Shown here: in pieces, positions 51,699 to 64,000 of the stretch
Layout: each line of letters starts with the position of its first letter
Position numbering within the stretch: position 1 is the stretch's first letter
NCBI GenBank assembly: GCA_914767715.1
Contig: OU612070.1
Span: 20,758,025-20,822,024, forward strand
Direction of reading: 5' to 3'
DNA: 64,000 nt
DNA from: Membranipora membranacea
Taxonomy: Eukaryota; Bryozoa; Gymnolaemata; Cheilostomatida; Membraniporidae
Program-made: the position numbers and the translations under genes
The notes under the pieces: generated by a model
The model's database searches: none
Told to the model about the DNA's origin: nothing
Seen by the model: the letters and a program-made list of their open reading frames with translations, nothing else

Positions 51699-53548
51699 AT
51701 GACACAATGTAGCGAAGCAGATGACTCGAAGTACACATCAGATATGGGCACTAGCCTCGAGAGCGAGTCTATGGACACCACATCAGGAGAGAGTTCACAG
51801 GTTGAAGCAGGTGAGTAGTGAGCTCATACTGACTGTTAGGTATCTGGTATTTGGGACTTGGGGCTACAGCATTTCTTGACTTTGGGCTGGCCCTGGGCCA
51901 CACAAAGCCCAGAGTCAGGAAATATGGTAGGCCTGTGGTATTTGGGGTGAGCTTCGAGTAGACAGAATAACTGCCTATCAGAGAGCATTGGGTATACGGG
52001 GTTTGTACATTGCTTAAGTTCTGTGTCATCCATTCTGAGCCACTGATGATTATGAGGCAGGCTTTTCCAAGTAGAATGAGCAAGTTTCTCTTAGTATGAA
52101 GCCGTCACACTTTCAGCCTTCCAATCCCAACTCAAGAAACATCGAGACCGGAAGGCACGGCGCCGGGTAGAACAACGATAGTCTATAAATTGAAGTGTTT
52201 ACTTTTGGACTAACCTATTAACTTAATCTAGTCTGAGCCCCCCACAGACTCTTGCCGTCCCCCCTAAATTGAACTCTGGCTTAGTATATTGAATTAACTG
52301 CATACAAGAAAAACACTGAAACTGTAGGACATAGAGATGAATTATTTCTTTGCTGTATAGGCCTAATTAAACTTTTATTAAATTACAGGGGATGATCCAG
52401 ATGGGGCAAGGCTGCTTTCTGCTAGCTCTCAACCACAGAAATCTGATATTGGAGTAGTCATGGGAACTGCGGCAAAACAAAGGGACAGAGAATATCCACT
52501 TGCTGGAGGGCCAGGGAAGGGATTAATTGTTATCATCTACAACCAAGAATTCAACTATGTCCATAGAGGCACAGACTGGAGTCAACAGGACAGACTAGAT
52601 TACCCGGCCGATGTGAGTAATATCTATTCAACATTTCAGCTCCAGGAAGCCCTCAAGAGAGGGCATGTTGACGTGTTGCACAGACAAAATCTTACACCGT
52701 TCAGTCGTAACAATGAGCCTGATGAACAGTTTGATGGGTTTATGGATGAAGTCCTCACTTTAAAAGGGCCAAAGCCATCCTTCTTGATGTTTTTTCTCAT
52801 GAGCCATGGCTTGCAAGATGGAGAAATTCTTCTATCGGACAGTAGCGGAGCCAAAACACCATGCTGTAAGGAGGATAAACATACATTCGTAAAGAAATGC
52901 AGAGCCCGCAAAGTCTATGATGTCATCAATAAAATAGATTCAGTACCTAATCAAAAGTTCCTTGGAATACCAAAGATTTTTATCATACAAGCATGTCGAG
53001 GTAGTCGAGCGGAAGCTACAGGGCTAAGTAAAGCAGCCCCGGCAAAACCCAAAATTACACCTGCTGAAGCTGATAAATTCTTACCAGAATGTTCGGATGT
53101 CTTTGTCTTCTACGCAGCAATTGAAAATCAACTGAGTTGGGTCGGCAATGGGATGGGCTCATTCATGATAAAGAGTTTTTGTGACAGCGTCATTGAAGCC
53201 CAAAAAGCAGACAAACAGTGTGGTGTGCTGTGGGAGAAGCTCTGCGGTGCCTTGATGAAGAAAGGTGCGACCGGAAACCGCCAAGAGGACTTGAAATCAT
53301 TGAATGATTTCATCCATCGAGAATATGGTCTAAACAAACTGACCTTGACAAACGACAGCGTTGCTGATGGCTGGATCGAAAATATTTGCCAACGAGCTAC
53401 TGTAAAGGTTACGGACTATCTGCTCACACAGCATGACGCTAATTATAACACAAGCTACATGAAGCAACAGCCACAGTATGCTAGTACGCTCAGATTTAAA
53501 CTTTCTATGCTCAAGCTTTTGGATACCTTAGGCTTTAATTCCATGTGA
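51699..53548 (+). CDS. Caspase-fold cysteine protease A
   Basis: Two exons, 51699-51810 and 52389-53548, give 423 residues. The start ATG at 51699 is preferred over one at 51636 because the paralogue begins the same way (MTQ-S-AD). Residues 1-70 form a Ser/acidic prodomain with no CARD or DED. The protease domain follows, with catalytic His177 in FFLMSHGLQDG and Cys240 in IIQACRGSR. The p10-like end is PQYASTLRFKLSMLKLL, comparable with the C-terminus of effector caspases. HRGTDW keeps the first S1-pocket Arg and QACRG the Gln, but the usual SWR is SWV (Val289). A role in apoptosis or immunity is inferred from the family only. The interdomain linker is short, with one EAD site. Confidence 0.92.
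51871..51923. repeat. 18-bp-arm hairpin in caspase A intron
   Basis: ATTTCTTGACTTTGGGCT and its near reverse complement (16 of 18) flank a 17-nt loop. Confidence 0.6.
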
Positions 53549-53674
53549 TAAGATTTATTATTTTTATGCTACTTATTCAATGACTTAGAATTAAACAACT
53601 TACACTGACCTCTGAGGAAATACTGTGAGAAACCACATTACATATCACTTATATTGTATGAATTCCATATATGA

Positions 53675-53680
53675 AATAAA
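53675..53680 (+). terminator. Polyadenylation signal of caspase A
   Basis: An AATAAA lies about 127 nt past the stop codon. Confidence 0.55.
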
Positions 53681-53734
53681 AGTGTCAACATAATGACAGT
53701 ATTACTAAAACAAGATATGTGATTAGTGGCCACC

Positions 53735-53850
53735 TAGATCAAGTTTAATCCGATTGCCTGCATTTCAGTTGCTTCCTTCCACTGGTCACGCCGCAGTCCA
53801 GTAGATCGGGAGCAACTCCGAATTCAGGCAAATGTACCAAACTTGGTCTA
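53735..53850. mobile_element. MITE family 1 copy with 9-bp target duplication
   Basis: The ends are TAGATCAAGTTTAATCC and CCAAACTTGGTCTA. The direct repeat GTGGCCACC lies at 53726-53734 and 53851-53859. A 116-bp element with a shortened central palindrome. Confidence 0.9.
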
Positions 53851-54286
53851 GTGGCCACCCTGTACTATATGTACAGTTAAATAGGGCAGGCAAATAAGGC
53901 CTAATGAATAGTATAAAAAAGTTTCTGCCTCTCAACAACTACACGGGAACTACACACAATATTGCACTGTGTCACAAGCAAGATAAGTTGTCTGAAAGTG
54001 AAAGTCCAATTCACTTTTTACTGATATATTCATGCCAATCTATAATATAACTAACTATACCTCATGGCTTCTATGAAATGTATAGTTCATTGAGTAATAC
54101 ACATGCCATATCTTGTGTTGGCAGGCCAGCCGTTGATAGCCCTTTCATCGGTATTGTTGTGGAAGAAAGACATTAAATAAGATGTGACCCCTTCCTAGAC
54201 TAAACTAATAGCCTCTATCTATCGCTCGGCCCGTCGGGAGGGTAGCCTGTTGGTTCAGTCTAACCCCTTCCCTGTCCAGTCTAACC

Positions 54287-54354
54287 TAGATCAAGTCTAA
54301 TCCAGTAGATCGGCAGCAACTCCAAATGCAGGCAAATGGACCAAACTTGGTCTA
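54287..54354. repeat. MITE family 1, internally deleted copy
   Basis: Only the two ends remain (TAGATCAAGTCTAATCCAG and GCAGGCAAATGGACCAAAC), 68 bp in all. The central GGTCACGC palindrome is missing. Confidence 0.75.
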
Positions 54355-54833
54355 ACCAAGGTCTAGGCTAACAAAGTATTTATAATCTTTGGTCAAACCT
54401 GAATGAATAGCTTGTTTTGTGTATGTTACTACATCCTTGATATGTTGTTGGAATTTCGAGTGTTTATTGAACAAGAAATTTCGCAACCACATGAATAACA
54501 TTTTCTTGAATGGTTTAAATAAAGTTTTGCATTTAGAAAAAGATGATTGTCAGAGCAGTAAGTTTATGTATAATAAGTTGCATTTAGAAGAATTCTTACC
54601 TACAAGCTCATGTGCTGACGATTGATATGCTGCCACTTGATACACAGACACATGTTGTGCTGTCGCTTGATATGCTGACGCTCACTACATGTCTATATTC
54701 AGGGAACATAAGATTTTCATTGAATGAAAATTTTTTCTCCCCATCGGATGAACAAATAGCTGCTTTATCAATTCTGGTCTACAGTTTAGGCTTCTTGTAT
54801 AAGCCCATGAAAAAAAAAGGTCATTACAAAGAT

Positions 54834-54896
54834 TTCTCACAGCCAGCCCTTAAAAGCATTCGGGATGGCGATCGCTTTTAAGGGCTGGCTGTGAGA
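54834..54896. repeat. 23-bp-arm inverted repeat
   Basis: TCTCACAGCCAGCCCTTAAAAGC and its exact reverse complement flank a 17-nt loop. Confidence 0.85.
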
Positions 54897-55544
54897 TTTC
54901 TATGGGTATTATTATATAATATAAGTCTTTTGGCCAATGTGGGACAAGACTTTTTTATGTTATGACTGTAGATGCTTGACGAAATAAACACAATAATCCG
55001 TTTGCTTTGGCTCAGTGCCCGTCCCAGACCTGCCATCTGAACATTTTCATTTGATAACAAGAAGTTTATCAGCCAAAGCTCATCATAATGATTTTAAGAA
55101 AACGATGAGCAATTCATGTAACAAGTAAGTTGAGCACCAAACTACAATATCTCTGGCGGGGAGGGGGTAGCATTTGACTGAGGCAAGAGTCTAGGAGGCT
55201 CAGGCTAACAAAAAAAATATGACACATGGCACAAGGGGAGATATGTTCGTTGACAGGTCTGTCTAAGGGTAATGAAACTGAGCTGAAACTGTCTGTGTAT
55301 GCCATAGACAATGGTGTATGCTGACAACGCTGAGTTAGGATAGTATGGAAATTCCGTGAACTTATTTGTTACCGGATCGCCTAAAAAAACTTCTCATTTT
55401 ACAACCAGTTAATGCACAGATATAACCTACTGTGAGTGGTCGTCCTTGCTTTGGTTTCATCGCCTATCTACTGCAACACATACAGACAGCATATCACATC
55501 ACACCTTTCTGAAGCACCGGTTTTTGCGAACTAGCGGCTCAGCT

Positions 55545-57251
55545 ATGACACAAGTGAGCGATGCAGATACTGACATGGACTTGGGCTTCGGCTCACAGGA
55601 ACAAGAAAGTGAGTGACATTAATTTTGTCTTTTCAGGCCCAACTAGTCGTTTACGCTGCGTTGGACAGATCACAGATATAAGGCTGGCTTGGAAATAAAC
55701 ATATTTCCCAAAATTGCCTCTTCACCTGACGATATTTTGAATGTTTGTAATTTCCAGTGGCCTTTTTTTCCTTTTAAACATCCGTTGACCATCTAATTTT
55801 GTTGTCTTAAACTGTCTGTCTCATCTAAATCAGTTATTTACCACCTACTGGGCAAACTGAATTCTTTAAACATGTTCCAGTTCAGGCATTATTTATGCCA
55901 GCATGACTCTACGATCAGGAGGAGCAATGTTTTGACCTTTTACTGTTAACATCATTTATTTAAGCTGCCCAATCAGGAGTAGGAAGAATTCCTACAAGAC
56001 AACAACATACCGTATACCAACATATAACAACCGCATACCCTGGCCTAGCTGTTCCAGTAAGGGCGTTTTCTTTTACAATGACAAACTTTTGTTCATGAGG
56101 AGCAATGGTTTAGTATTTTCTGCTGTTACCACATAGTAATCTACAGTATATTTATTTCAGCTGTCCAAACAGGAGAAGGCGTCATTCCTACAAATCGTCA
56201 ACAGGCATATTCAGAACAACTGCCATCAGAGTACCAATTCAGAGGAAAAGGACTATTTGTTATCATGGACATGACGGATTTTCACTATGTGCATAGGGGA
56301 ACAGACTGGGCTTATGCAACCAAGTTGAACTACCCCAAAGACGTTGAGAACATTAAGTCTACGTTTCATCTCGGCAGTGAAAGAGCTGAGGTTCTTCATA
56401 GATCTAACCTTAAACCCACCACAGAGACATGGAAACCTGAAAATCAATTTGATTGGTTCGTTGAGAATGAGGTACTTCCTGGACCAAAACCATCGTTTCT
56501 AATGTTCTTCCTCATGACCCATGGCTTAAAAGATGGAGAGTTCCTATTATCAGACAGTAGCAGAAATATATTACCTTGCTGTGAAAGGGACCAACACTCA
56601 TTCACTAAACATTGCAGAGCTCGCAAAGTATCTGATGTCATCAAAAAGATAGACAACGCCCCAAAATTTGATGGAATACCAAAGGTTTTCATCATTCAAG
56701 CTTGTCGCGGAGGTCGATCTCAAGCTATTGAAGAAGGAAATCTGACAAAAACACTAGAGCCTCACAAACCGACAGAAGCTGATAAATTACTGCCCGAGTG
56801 CTCGGATGTCTTTGTGTTTTACGCAGCTATTGAAGATCAGCTTAGCTGGGTTGATGGGCGGAGCGGATCACTCATGATCAAAGAATTTTGTAACAGCATC
56901 ACAGAATCAGAAGATGCTAGTACGGATTGTGGTACACTGTGGGATAATCTTTGTAAGGTATTGCAAGTTCCTGGGGGTGGAAGGGACTTGAGAGCTTTGA
57001 ACAAATTCATCCATCAAGGCTTCGGATTGACAGATGTGACACTTGTTAACGACAACATTGCTCAAGGTTGGATTGAGAATATATGCAGTCGCACTGCCGC
57101 CAAAGTTTCAGATTATTTATTGAAACAACACCACACGAATGGAGATATAGAATTCATAAAACAACAACCTCAGCACGCGAGCAAGCTCAGATTCAAATTT
57201 TCCCTGCTAAAGCTTGTGGCAACGCTACGTCACCACTCCACAAAAGTTTAG
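55545..57251 (+). CDS. Caspase-fold cysteine protease B
   Basis: Tandem paralogue of gene A, with two exons (55545-55608 and 56161-57251) and 384 residues. The intron is at the same position and phase as in A. The prodomain is shorter (about 50 residues) and diverged. Catalytic His142 lies in FFLMTHGLKDG and Cys203 in IIQACRGGR. The C-terminus keeps PQHASKLRFKFSLLKL. As in A, the SWR motif reads SWV (Val252), while HRGTDW and QACRG are intact. No adaptor domain is present, so it resembles an effector-type or stand-alone caspase. Substrate preference for Asp cannot be assumed. The intron holds a decayed duplicate of the start of exon 2. Confidence 0.92.
55919..56020 (+). pseudogene. Decayed duplicate of caspase B exon-2 start
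   Basis: The sequence around GAGGAGCAATG and GCTGCCCAATCAGGAGTAGG mirrors that at 56098-56205 (acceptor plus first codons of exon 2), but has lost the CAG acceptor and gained an in-frame stop. It is a local duplication, not an alternative exon. Confidence 0.6.
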
Positions 57252-57741
57252 CCATGATGTGAACAATTAAACTCCCATTGCAACATAACTATGGTTCCAG
57301 ATTACAGATCAGTTTTTAGCTGTATTCCATTGTCGACCACGCAGCAGAAAGCGGTGGTAGACAATGAATACTGCTAATTTTTATTATATCTATTCATTTC
57401 TGTTTCACGTTTCCACTCGAATCGATGACAAGTATTTTATTATACATGTATATGCTATCCTATATCGGTGTGATGATACTGACAGGTGAAGACTTACCCA
57501 TGACAGTCCCTCAACTCTATTCTATCTGGTTTTCAAAAAAGAGTGTGCAATTTTAATCCAGACCTCAATGATGTCCAGTCTTAGTTTAACATCGGTATTA
57601 TACTATCAAGTTATCAGTTACCATTTATCATCTATCATGACTATGCTTATCTGTGCAACTACTATCTTTCATTTATCATAAATTACCTTAAATTTTTGTA
57701 ACTAAATCCGTTTATATGACTTGTCAGAGATATTCAAATGA

Positions 57742-57747
57742 AATAAA
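57742..57747 (+). terminator. Polyadenylation signal candidate of caspase B
   Basis: An AATAAA lies about 490 nt past the stop; it is the clearest one before the next element. Confidence 0.35.
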
Positions 57748-57791
57748 ATCATCTTACTAATGACTAGCCAACTGATCAGTAAGCTAAGGCC

Positions 57792-57921
57792 TAGAACAAG
57801 TTTAATCTAATTGCCTGCATTCATGTTGCTCCCTTCCACTGGTCACTCTGCCTTTGCCTGTGATGTGACCAGTGGATCGGGAGCGACTTGGAATGTAGGC
57901 AAATGGTCCAAACTTGGTCTG
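57792..57921. mobile_element. MITE family 1 copy with 9-bp target duplication
   Basis: The ends are TAGAACAAGTTTAATCT and CCAAACTTGGTCTG. The direct repeat GCTAAGGCC lies at 57783-57791 and 57922-57930. The interior keeps CCACTGGTCAC and its complement. Confidence 0.9.
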
Positions 57922-58965
57922 GCTAAGGCCATAGGATTTTCCCATAAGTAAGCTAGACAGATTAAGATCACCAGTGATTAAACTATTACATTTGTCTGCC
58001 ATTGCGATAGGATTCCCAAGAATTGAACCACCAACGCTGCATACTATCAATGGTACAATACAAAAGTGAAGACTTGGGATGTGGATATGATTGCATTTGA
58101 TATGTGTAATGGGATTTTAATTTAATCATCCACCTTAAGGTAATGTCAAAGACCGATCCGAATATCAACATATCATATACCGTTGGAAAGCTGCCGAGCT
58201 ACTGAAAATGAATACCTGAACAAAAACTTGATTCGATGACGTTGTGTCATTGAAGGGAGGAAATGAGGCAGAAAACGCTGTTTTTGTCAAAGGAGAACTA
58301 CCTCATGTGAATAAGCACCTGATCTCCCTGATCAAATGGGGTCCATTGAGTCATAGTTGTGTTATCATATCAATAAGACGACATAGCCTAGGCCTAAACT
58401 TCAGCTAAGTTGTATGAAAAACAAGTGTCTTGTGACTACACCAGTTTCATTTGGAATTAAATTTTATCAAAGGGAAAGGAAGTTATGCATTTTATATCTA
58501 ACAATGATGATGAAATCAAACATTGCGCAAGTATTATCCTGTTTAAACAGCTGTTGATATATGATGTCAATATTTTATTGTTGAAATTTGGTGGCAGTTT
58601 CCTTCAGATTGCTTATAAAGAAACTGTGTTACAAAATGCAAAATCCCATGACGAGACTGCAATTTCTCATCAATTTAACAGCCACGGTACACTGAGTTCT
58701 ATAACAATACCTGGCATATTTGGGAAGTATCTGAAAGGTAGCGGAAGAAGAAATACCTTTCAAATATAAAGATGAGCTCAATATGGCACCTGATCAATTG
58801 TGTCAGCTATTTTGTGTACCTGACAGCAGTTACTCCTATACATCCCTGAGTGATCGGCTTGGTATTAATCCATTAATATTGAGCACTGATTAGCACTAGT
58901 GTCGGCATATACAACTAATTTGTTGGTCATTCTCATGGAGAGGGAGTTCATTAGTGAAAGATAGT

Positions 58966-61900
58966 CTATTTAGAGTTACACTTGATGGAGTCTGGATCAG
59001 CAAGTATTTCTATCAGAGATCGGACGGTCGGGAAAACCTCAGAAACCAGAGGCAGGTCTGTTATCGGCTCTCGAGTACTGTATAGGGAAAGAGATGATAT
59101 AATATAATCTCATGTAATATACCACTGAGGAGTAAATGATGACAAGGGTTTAGTTAAGCTAGGTTGGGGTGCCCTTGTGTTACCCAGCACTAAATTTTGT
59201 AGCCTGTCTTGACTAGCATGTTTCTCCCCACTGATCAAAGCTTGTCAATTCAGCTTTGTTCCCCCCCCCCCCCCCACCTTACAAACCTTGTCGGGCAGTC
59301 AAGCATTGTGAAATGACAAATTTTTCATACAGTGAATTTTATACTCCCCTAGGGTAACACCAATATTAGTCAGGTTGCAACTGCTCAAAATACTTGATTG
59401 AGTATTTGAATTTTAAGCAGGATACTTGAGACTGCATGAAACTGACTCAACAGACTCAACAGATGTCCAGTCATAGGGAAATGGGAAACTGAACGAAAAT
59501 TCCCCCTCCCTTTGTGATAATTTGTAGACTTGTGACATAATGTAAACTTCCTCCTTTGACAGCAATGAATCACTGACAGACAATGTCCAGTCATAGGGAA
59601 ATGGGAAACTGAACGAAAATTCCGCCTCCCTTTGTGATAATTTGTAAACTTGTGACATAATGTAAACTTCCTCCTTTGACAGCAATGAATCACTGATAAA
59701 TCACGGAACAAAGATAGAAGAAGTGCTGCAACAGGTAAATTCATTTAACTGTCACCTATTTGCAGTGCGTTATCACACTGATCACTTGATATACTATTGC
59801 CTGTATATCTCTGATAGATAGAGAGTGAATTAATTCATTTAGTACGAGTACCATCAAAACTAGGGATGGGTACTGCTACTAAATTGACTCTAAAGATCAG
59901 ACAGAGATACACATGTTAATAGTGTAGTCTCGATGTCAGTGTGGTGCATTATTAGGGTCAATCACAATTATTTAGGGAATCTTATGAAATAATGTGACAC
60001 CAAGGCTCACCTGCGTAGTTTGAACCATTCCTTAGTCCCGTATATAAACTCATGAGGACCACCTGCTAATGTGGCTTCCATATCTAACATTTTACCTGCA
60101 GGGAACGCCGTCGTCATCTCCATGTCTATAGATAGGAACATCCCGATCAGAGCACTCAACCCTACCGACCTAAATAACAAAGAATAGATAAAAGCTCAAT
60201 GGTAAATCTTTTTGGGTAGGTCCTTTATCAATAGTAAAGACATATAGATATGATGCTGAATATGTTTATTACGCTAAGAATTACGCTTTAAATAAATAAG
60301 CTACATGTACTTTCAATGCACAGTTCATAGAAACTGTATCGATACAAACAAATACAGTGTAATAACTTACGCGGAGCCTCGAGAAAAGGGGCAGAGGTTA
60401 AAAAAATAATAAGACATCACCATCATAGCATCTATTGTACTCTCTGTATCCTGTAATGGTATAAACAAGTTATATAATAAAGGTCACACAACAATACGAT
60501 TTTGATGGATTAGGAAAAATTAATTTGGATCTATCTCAGCACATAGATACTGAGTTTTTCTCGGCAGAGGAATACATCTGGTAGGTAGATGCACAATTAA
60601 ACACTGCTTGACTGTAAAATTGATGGTGTTGTAAGATCCGTAGCAACCGTTGGATAAAAACACTAACAAAATATATAAAAAAACGATCAATGATGATGTA
60701 CCCTTTCCATAAAAAGAATACATCAGCATAGACTTTTCAAAATTTCAAGTGAGTGAAATTAAGTATCCAGTCAACTTGGTTTGTACTTACTATGTTGCCA
60801 GTTCGAAGTTTGCTAGCTTGTGTAACAATTTTACTGAACAGTATGCTGAGCTCATTATCATAGTCCTGAGTTTTACTGTGGGTCGTAGGGATGTTCATAT
60901 ATAGAGACGCCCCTCCATAGCCTGTGTGAGCTAAGACTATCATACCTCCATCAAATTGTATACTAGGGTTAGTGTCAGATGGCACGGTGGTTGAGATCTG
61001 TGTTGGAATCTGAGTCTAAACATACGACAAGCATCATTTTTTGATAGAAACGCTGATGCTGGTTATGAACAAATTCTACCATAAACAAAGCCGAATAGAC
61101 AGGATTATAATAAAACATAGATGGGTGCCAAAAATTTGTGAAATAAGATAGAAATACCGCCACAAGCACAGGGTAAATCAAATTGTTAGGGAAGAATATA
61201 ATAGAAGATATAATAATGCATTTGAAGCAAGATGATACACATGGTGTTACCTAGGCCAAGTTTGAGACAGTTTGTTGGCTGTCGGCTTTGCTCCCCTTAC
61301 ACTGATGATAGGCCTATTTGACTGCGGCTGATCAACGGGAAGGGGGGAGGGTGTTGGGGAAGCAATTCCAAATGCAGAAAAACTGGATCCAGGGAGTTTG
61401 GGACCAAAACTCCCTGCTGGGTCAAACTTGTGTTACTTTATGGTCCACATAAGTTCATGTTAATTGTTTACGAGGTGATCAATGCGGAAGGTCATTGAGC
61501 TGTTAATATCAAATAGCTATTATATACCTTGGCTATGGCGATAAGATCTTCTGGAGTTTTTGCTTTATCAATCTCAGATTGTCTTTCTTTATGAGCAGGA
61601 AATTGCCTTCATAAAAAAAAGAGAATACTTTGGCTGCAAAACAAGACAAACATTGTTAGACAAAAACTATTTGTTTCATACAGTTTGAAGTTTTTGTTAT
61701 ACTCATTTCTTCAACATCCATCCTAAGTACTGGATAAGTCATACTGAAATGCATTGGTTCATACAGCATAACCAGCAGAATAAACAAGGGTGTATTACTT
61801 TGGTTTCAGGTTTTGTAATGCATAGAAAAGCTAACTCACATAGTTATTTGTTGTTTAATCATTGAGCGTGTGAGACCAAATACTAGATCAAAGTATGACT

Positions 61901-63865
61901 TCATTCTTAGATTCTTTACTTGAGATCTGTAAAAGAGAACCTAATAAAGTATACCATGTTATATTTTGCTGCCCTCAACTCACTGCTCAAAATGTTGATT
62001 ACATTTCTATTCTGAGAAAATTTAATTTGCTATTTCCCTGAGCTGATCATGAACACCCATCTCATGTTTTGATGAAATGTTCTGCATCATCCTCACAACA
62101 ACTTCAACAAACCATTATGGATATTCACAAAGCTGTCAAAATCAGACAGCTCGGAAAACAAAAGTGACACTGTTGAAAATTCAACGGGACATGACTTATC
62201 AGAAGCCAACAAAATTGAAGAGTGGTAAGCTGCGTTTACATTGACAACTAATCTGCCTATTTGAACAACACCGACATTCAACACCGATAAATCTTCTAAT
62301 GTAAACATTGTGTTGTGCAGACTAATCGGAGTTTAATGAAATCGTTGCTCTGTGATCATGTCACAGAATGAATGACACATGGTCCGATTCCATTGATTCC
62401 AATGTAAACGCACCTGTATATATGTGTGTTTGTCAGGTAGATTCTGTTACACATATGTTTTACCTGCTGGTCATCAATAATTTCATTGGGTATTTCTCAT
62501 TTGGTCTGAGGATGAAAGGAGATGCCTGTATTTAAACAGAGAGGGGATAAATACACAAGCTGTTCATAGTAAGCCTCCCTGAAAGTAATATTAACAAACC
62601 TATAGAATGACACTTCATTGTGATATCCGATATGTTCCTCTTTGTAAATCATACTAAGCCAAAGTATGGGTGTCTCCAAGTCAGCTAACCGCCTGTACGG
62701 CAAAACAATATCATAAACGTCCTTCCATGTCAACCTTTTCAATGCTAAAACAGAAATAATGGGATACACATCATAATAATAAGTACAGAACATATTATAA
62801 TGTACACTGACAGTAGCAAATGATCAATACTGGCTAACAATGGCATGCCCACGAATCAGAATGGTTGATTGTCAAAACTGATTAGCTTCAAAAGTATGCA
62901 ATTAATACCTATGATAACATGATGCCGTTTCTCTTTCAGACAAATAATCAAATAACAAGATCCAACAGCTAAGATGTTGGAGTGAGTGACTCCCTTCAAT
63001 GTCTCAAACTCTAAGTATTTGAACATCTTTAGTCATTCACTGCATAAACAACCTTAGGTAAATGACTGAAGGATCATCAAAGAATCGACCAATTAGGGTA
63101 GATGGGTGGAATTGGATTCATAATTTGATGGCTTTTGCTACAAGGATTTATCAAATGCTATTTACGAAAATGACTCACCAACTTTCTTAGCAGATGTCCA
63201 CACTCTCCTGAAGTACTGTCCAACATGTATTGTGGCTAAGCCCATAGCAAGATTGAACCTCTGATTGGGTAAGAATGAGTCAGCATTGACCTGCATGTAG
63301 TTACCATAGCTGACAGCCTTACATAACATACGCTGCTGTACAGTCGTGAAGCTGTCAAAATCTGTTTGTACTACTGGTCTGTGGAAATATACAACAACTT
63401 ACTTACAGAAAGAGATATTTTAGCATGTCTGATTAAATATGAGTGATAGTTTTCCAGAGTTTGTAGACCCGATACCATACACCCAGGCAGAAAATGAAAT
63501 TTTGCCATACTTTCATTGATATAGAAAATTCAACATATGTACGTTATATTCAATTTCATCAGGATGATACATTTGAAATACATTAAGTTTTCTCTCTACA
63601 AAAGGGTATACCAATTGAAAATGCACAGACACAGTCTTGAATGAGCTTTGGCTGGACTATTTTGGAGACAGTACATTCTTATCAATCATATTCAATCGCC
63701 TAGCTCTGCTGACTGAGTCTTGAATGGGTTTTGTCTGGACGTAATATTCTGGAATCAACTGCAGTATAACTTATTTAGGTGTCCAGAGAGCCTTCCTGAT
63801 GGAACACCTCAAACTTACAGTATGTCTGGTGAGAGAGCTTTCTGTTCTGATGCAAAATATTCAGT
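58966..63865 (-). CDS. TTC13: TTC13-like protein, 3' part (5' exons off window)
   Basis: Minus-strand exons in order: 63819-63865, 63179-63378, 62600-62744, 61840-61926, 61528-61606, 60791-61015, 60371-60450, 60011-60169, 58966-59077. They give 377 residues and a TAG stop, with all phases matching; the first listed exon starts in phase 0. The sequence fits the region of TTC13 downstream of its TPR repeats: RLTWKDVYDIVLPYRRLADL followed by PILWLSMI, then DAMMVMSYYFFNLCPFSRGS, FPAGKMLDMEATLAGGPHEF and the C-terminal LPLVSEVFPTVRSLIEIL. The biochemical role of TTC13 is poorly known. The TPR part must lie right of the window. The last intron (59078-60010) carries a poly-C run and a 120-bp tandem duplication. 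Confidence 0.85.
59201..59260. repeat. Diverged foldback of the 7701-7744 family
   Basis: AGCCTGTCTTGACTAGCATG on the left and AAAGCTTGTCAATTCAGC on the right form an imperfect pair. It is followed directly by a 15-base C run (59261-59275). Confidence 0.5.
59464..59703. repeat. 120-bp tandem duplication
   Basis: Units 59464-59583 and 59584-59703 differ at only a few positions and begin TGTCCAGTCATAGGGAAATG. They lie in the last intron of the TTC13-like gene. Confidence 0.92.
61251..61430. mobile_element. MITE family 1, diverged copy with nested hairpin
   Basis: The ends are TAGGCCAAGTTTGAGACAG and GGGTCAAACTTG; TGTTAC flanks both sides (61245-61250 and 61431-61436). A GGGAGTTTGG palindrome (61392-61415), of the type seen at 894-924, sits within it. 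Intronic in the TTC13-like gene. Confidence 0.7.
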
Positions 63866-64000
63866 CTGGAATAAATAAGGTACTGATGAAAAGATAACAA
63901 CCTTGAGAGATTGAAGCTGTATATCATGTGTAGATGTTTGGGACACCACTATCAGTAAATAATGGCAGAACGTCGACAGTCAGTAAGTTGACAAAAAAAA

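Larger units (their letters stand above)
53549..55544. other. Spacer between the caspase-fold genes
   Basis: No gene is recognised. It holds two family 1 MITEs (53735-53850 and the deleted copy 54287-54354) and a 23-bp-arm hairpin (54834-54896). Short open frames near 54419-54881 do not look like genes. Confidence 0.55.
57252..58965. other. Convergent intergenic region
   Basis: This lies between the stop codons of caspase B (plus) and the TTC13-like gene (minus). It holds a small hairpin near 57331-57368, the MITE at 57792-57921 and a 94-codon plus-strand open frame (58485-58769) with no recognisable features. I do not call that frame a gene. Confidence 0.55.

Overview
This is a window of animal nuclear DNA: AT-rich, intron-rich (introns about 150-1000 bp, GT-AG), with no operons and many small inverted-repeat transposons. 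The genes are metazoan (symplekin, a GALNT7-type glycosyltransferase, MFSD4/NaGLT1-like transporters, caspase-fold proteases, TTC13). An invertebrate fits, possibly a non-bilaterian such as a sponge, but the species cannot be fixed from the sequence. I rebuilt the gene models by hand, matching splice sites and reading phase. In every main model the phases close and the total coding length is a multiple of three.

Layout. 1-4.9 kb: mostly non-coding, with two weak exon candidates. 4.9-7.6 kb (+): an orphan single-pass membrane protein. 8.3-23.0 kb (-): a complete 27-exon symplekin (1407 aa), the scaffold of the pre-mRNA 3'-end cleavage machinery. 23.0-25.0 kb: a head-to-head intergenic region. 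25.0-32.1 kb (+): a complete 12-exon GALNT7-like enzyme (632 aa). 32.7-44.0 kb (-): two tandem seven-exon MFS transporters with the same exon structure (496 and 498 aa). 44.0-51.7 kb: decayed repeats, with three non-LTR retrotransposon fragments, a nested satellite-like array carrying duplicated MITEs, and a 412-bp tandem duplication. 51.7-57.3 kb (+): two tandem two-exon caspase-fold genes (423 and 384 aa). 59.0-63.9 kb (-): the 3' part of a TTC13-like gene that runs off the right edge.

The genes do not form a pathway; they are unrelated neighbours plus two local duplications. The most unusual points are: both caspase paralogues keep the catalytic His/Cys but have Val where the S1-pocket Arg of the conserved SWR motif should be; the orphan receptor-like gene is unidentified; and there is a rich, partly nested set of hairpin MITEs, some with clear target-site duplications. 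I see no CRISPR array, rRNA or tRNA, and nothing I would call a new multi-gene system.
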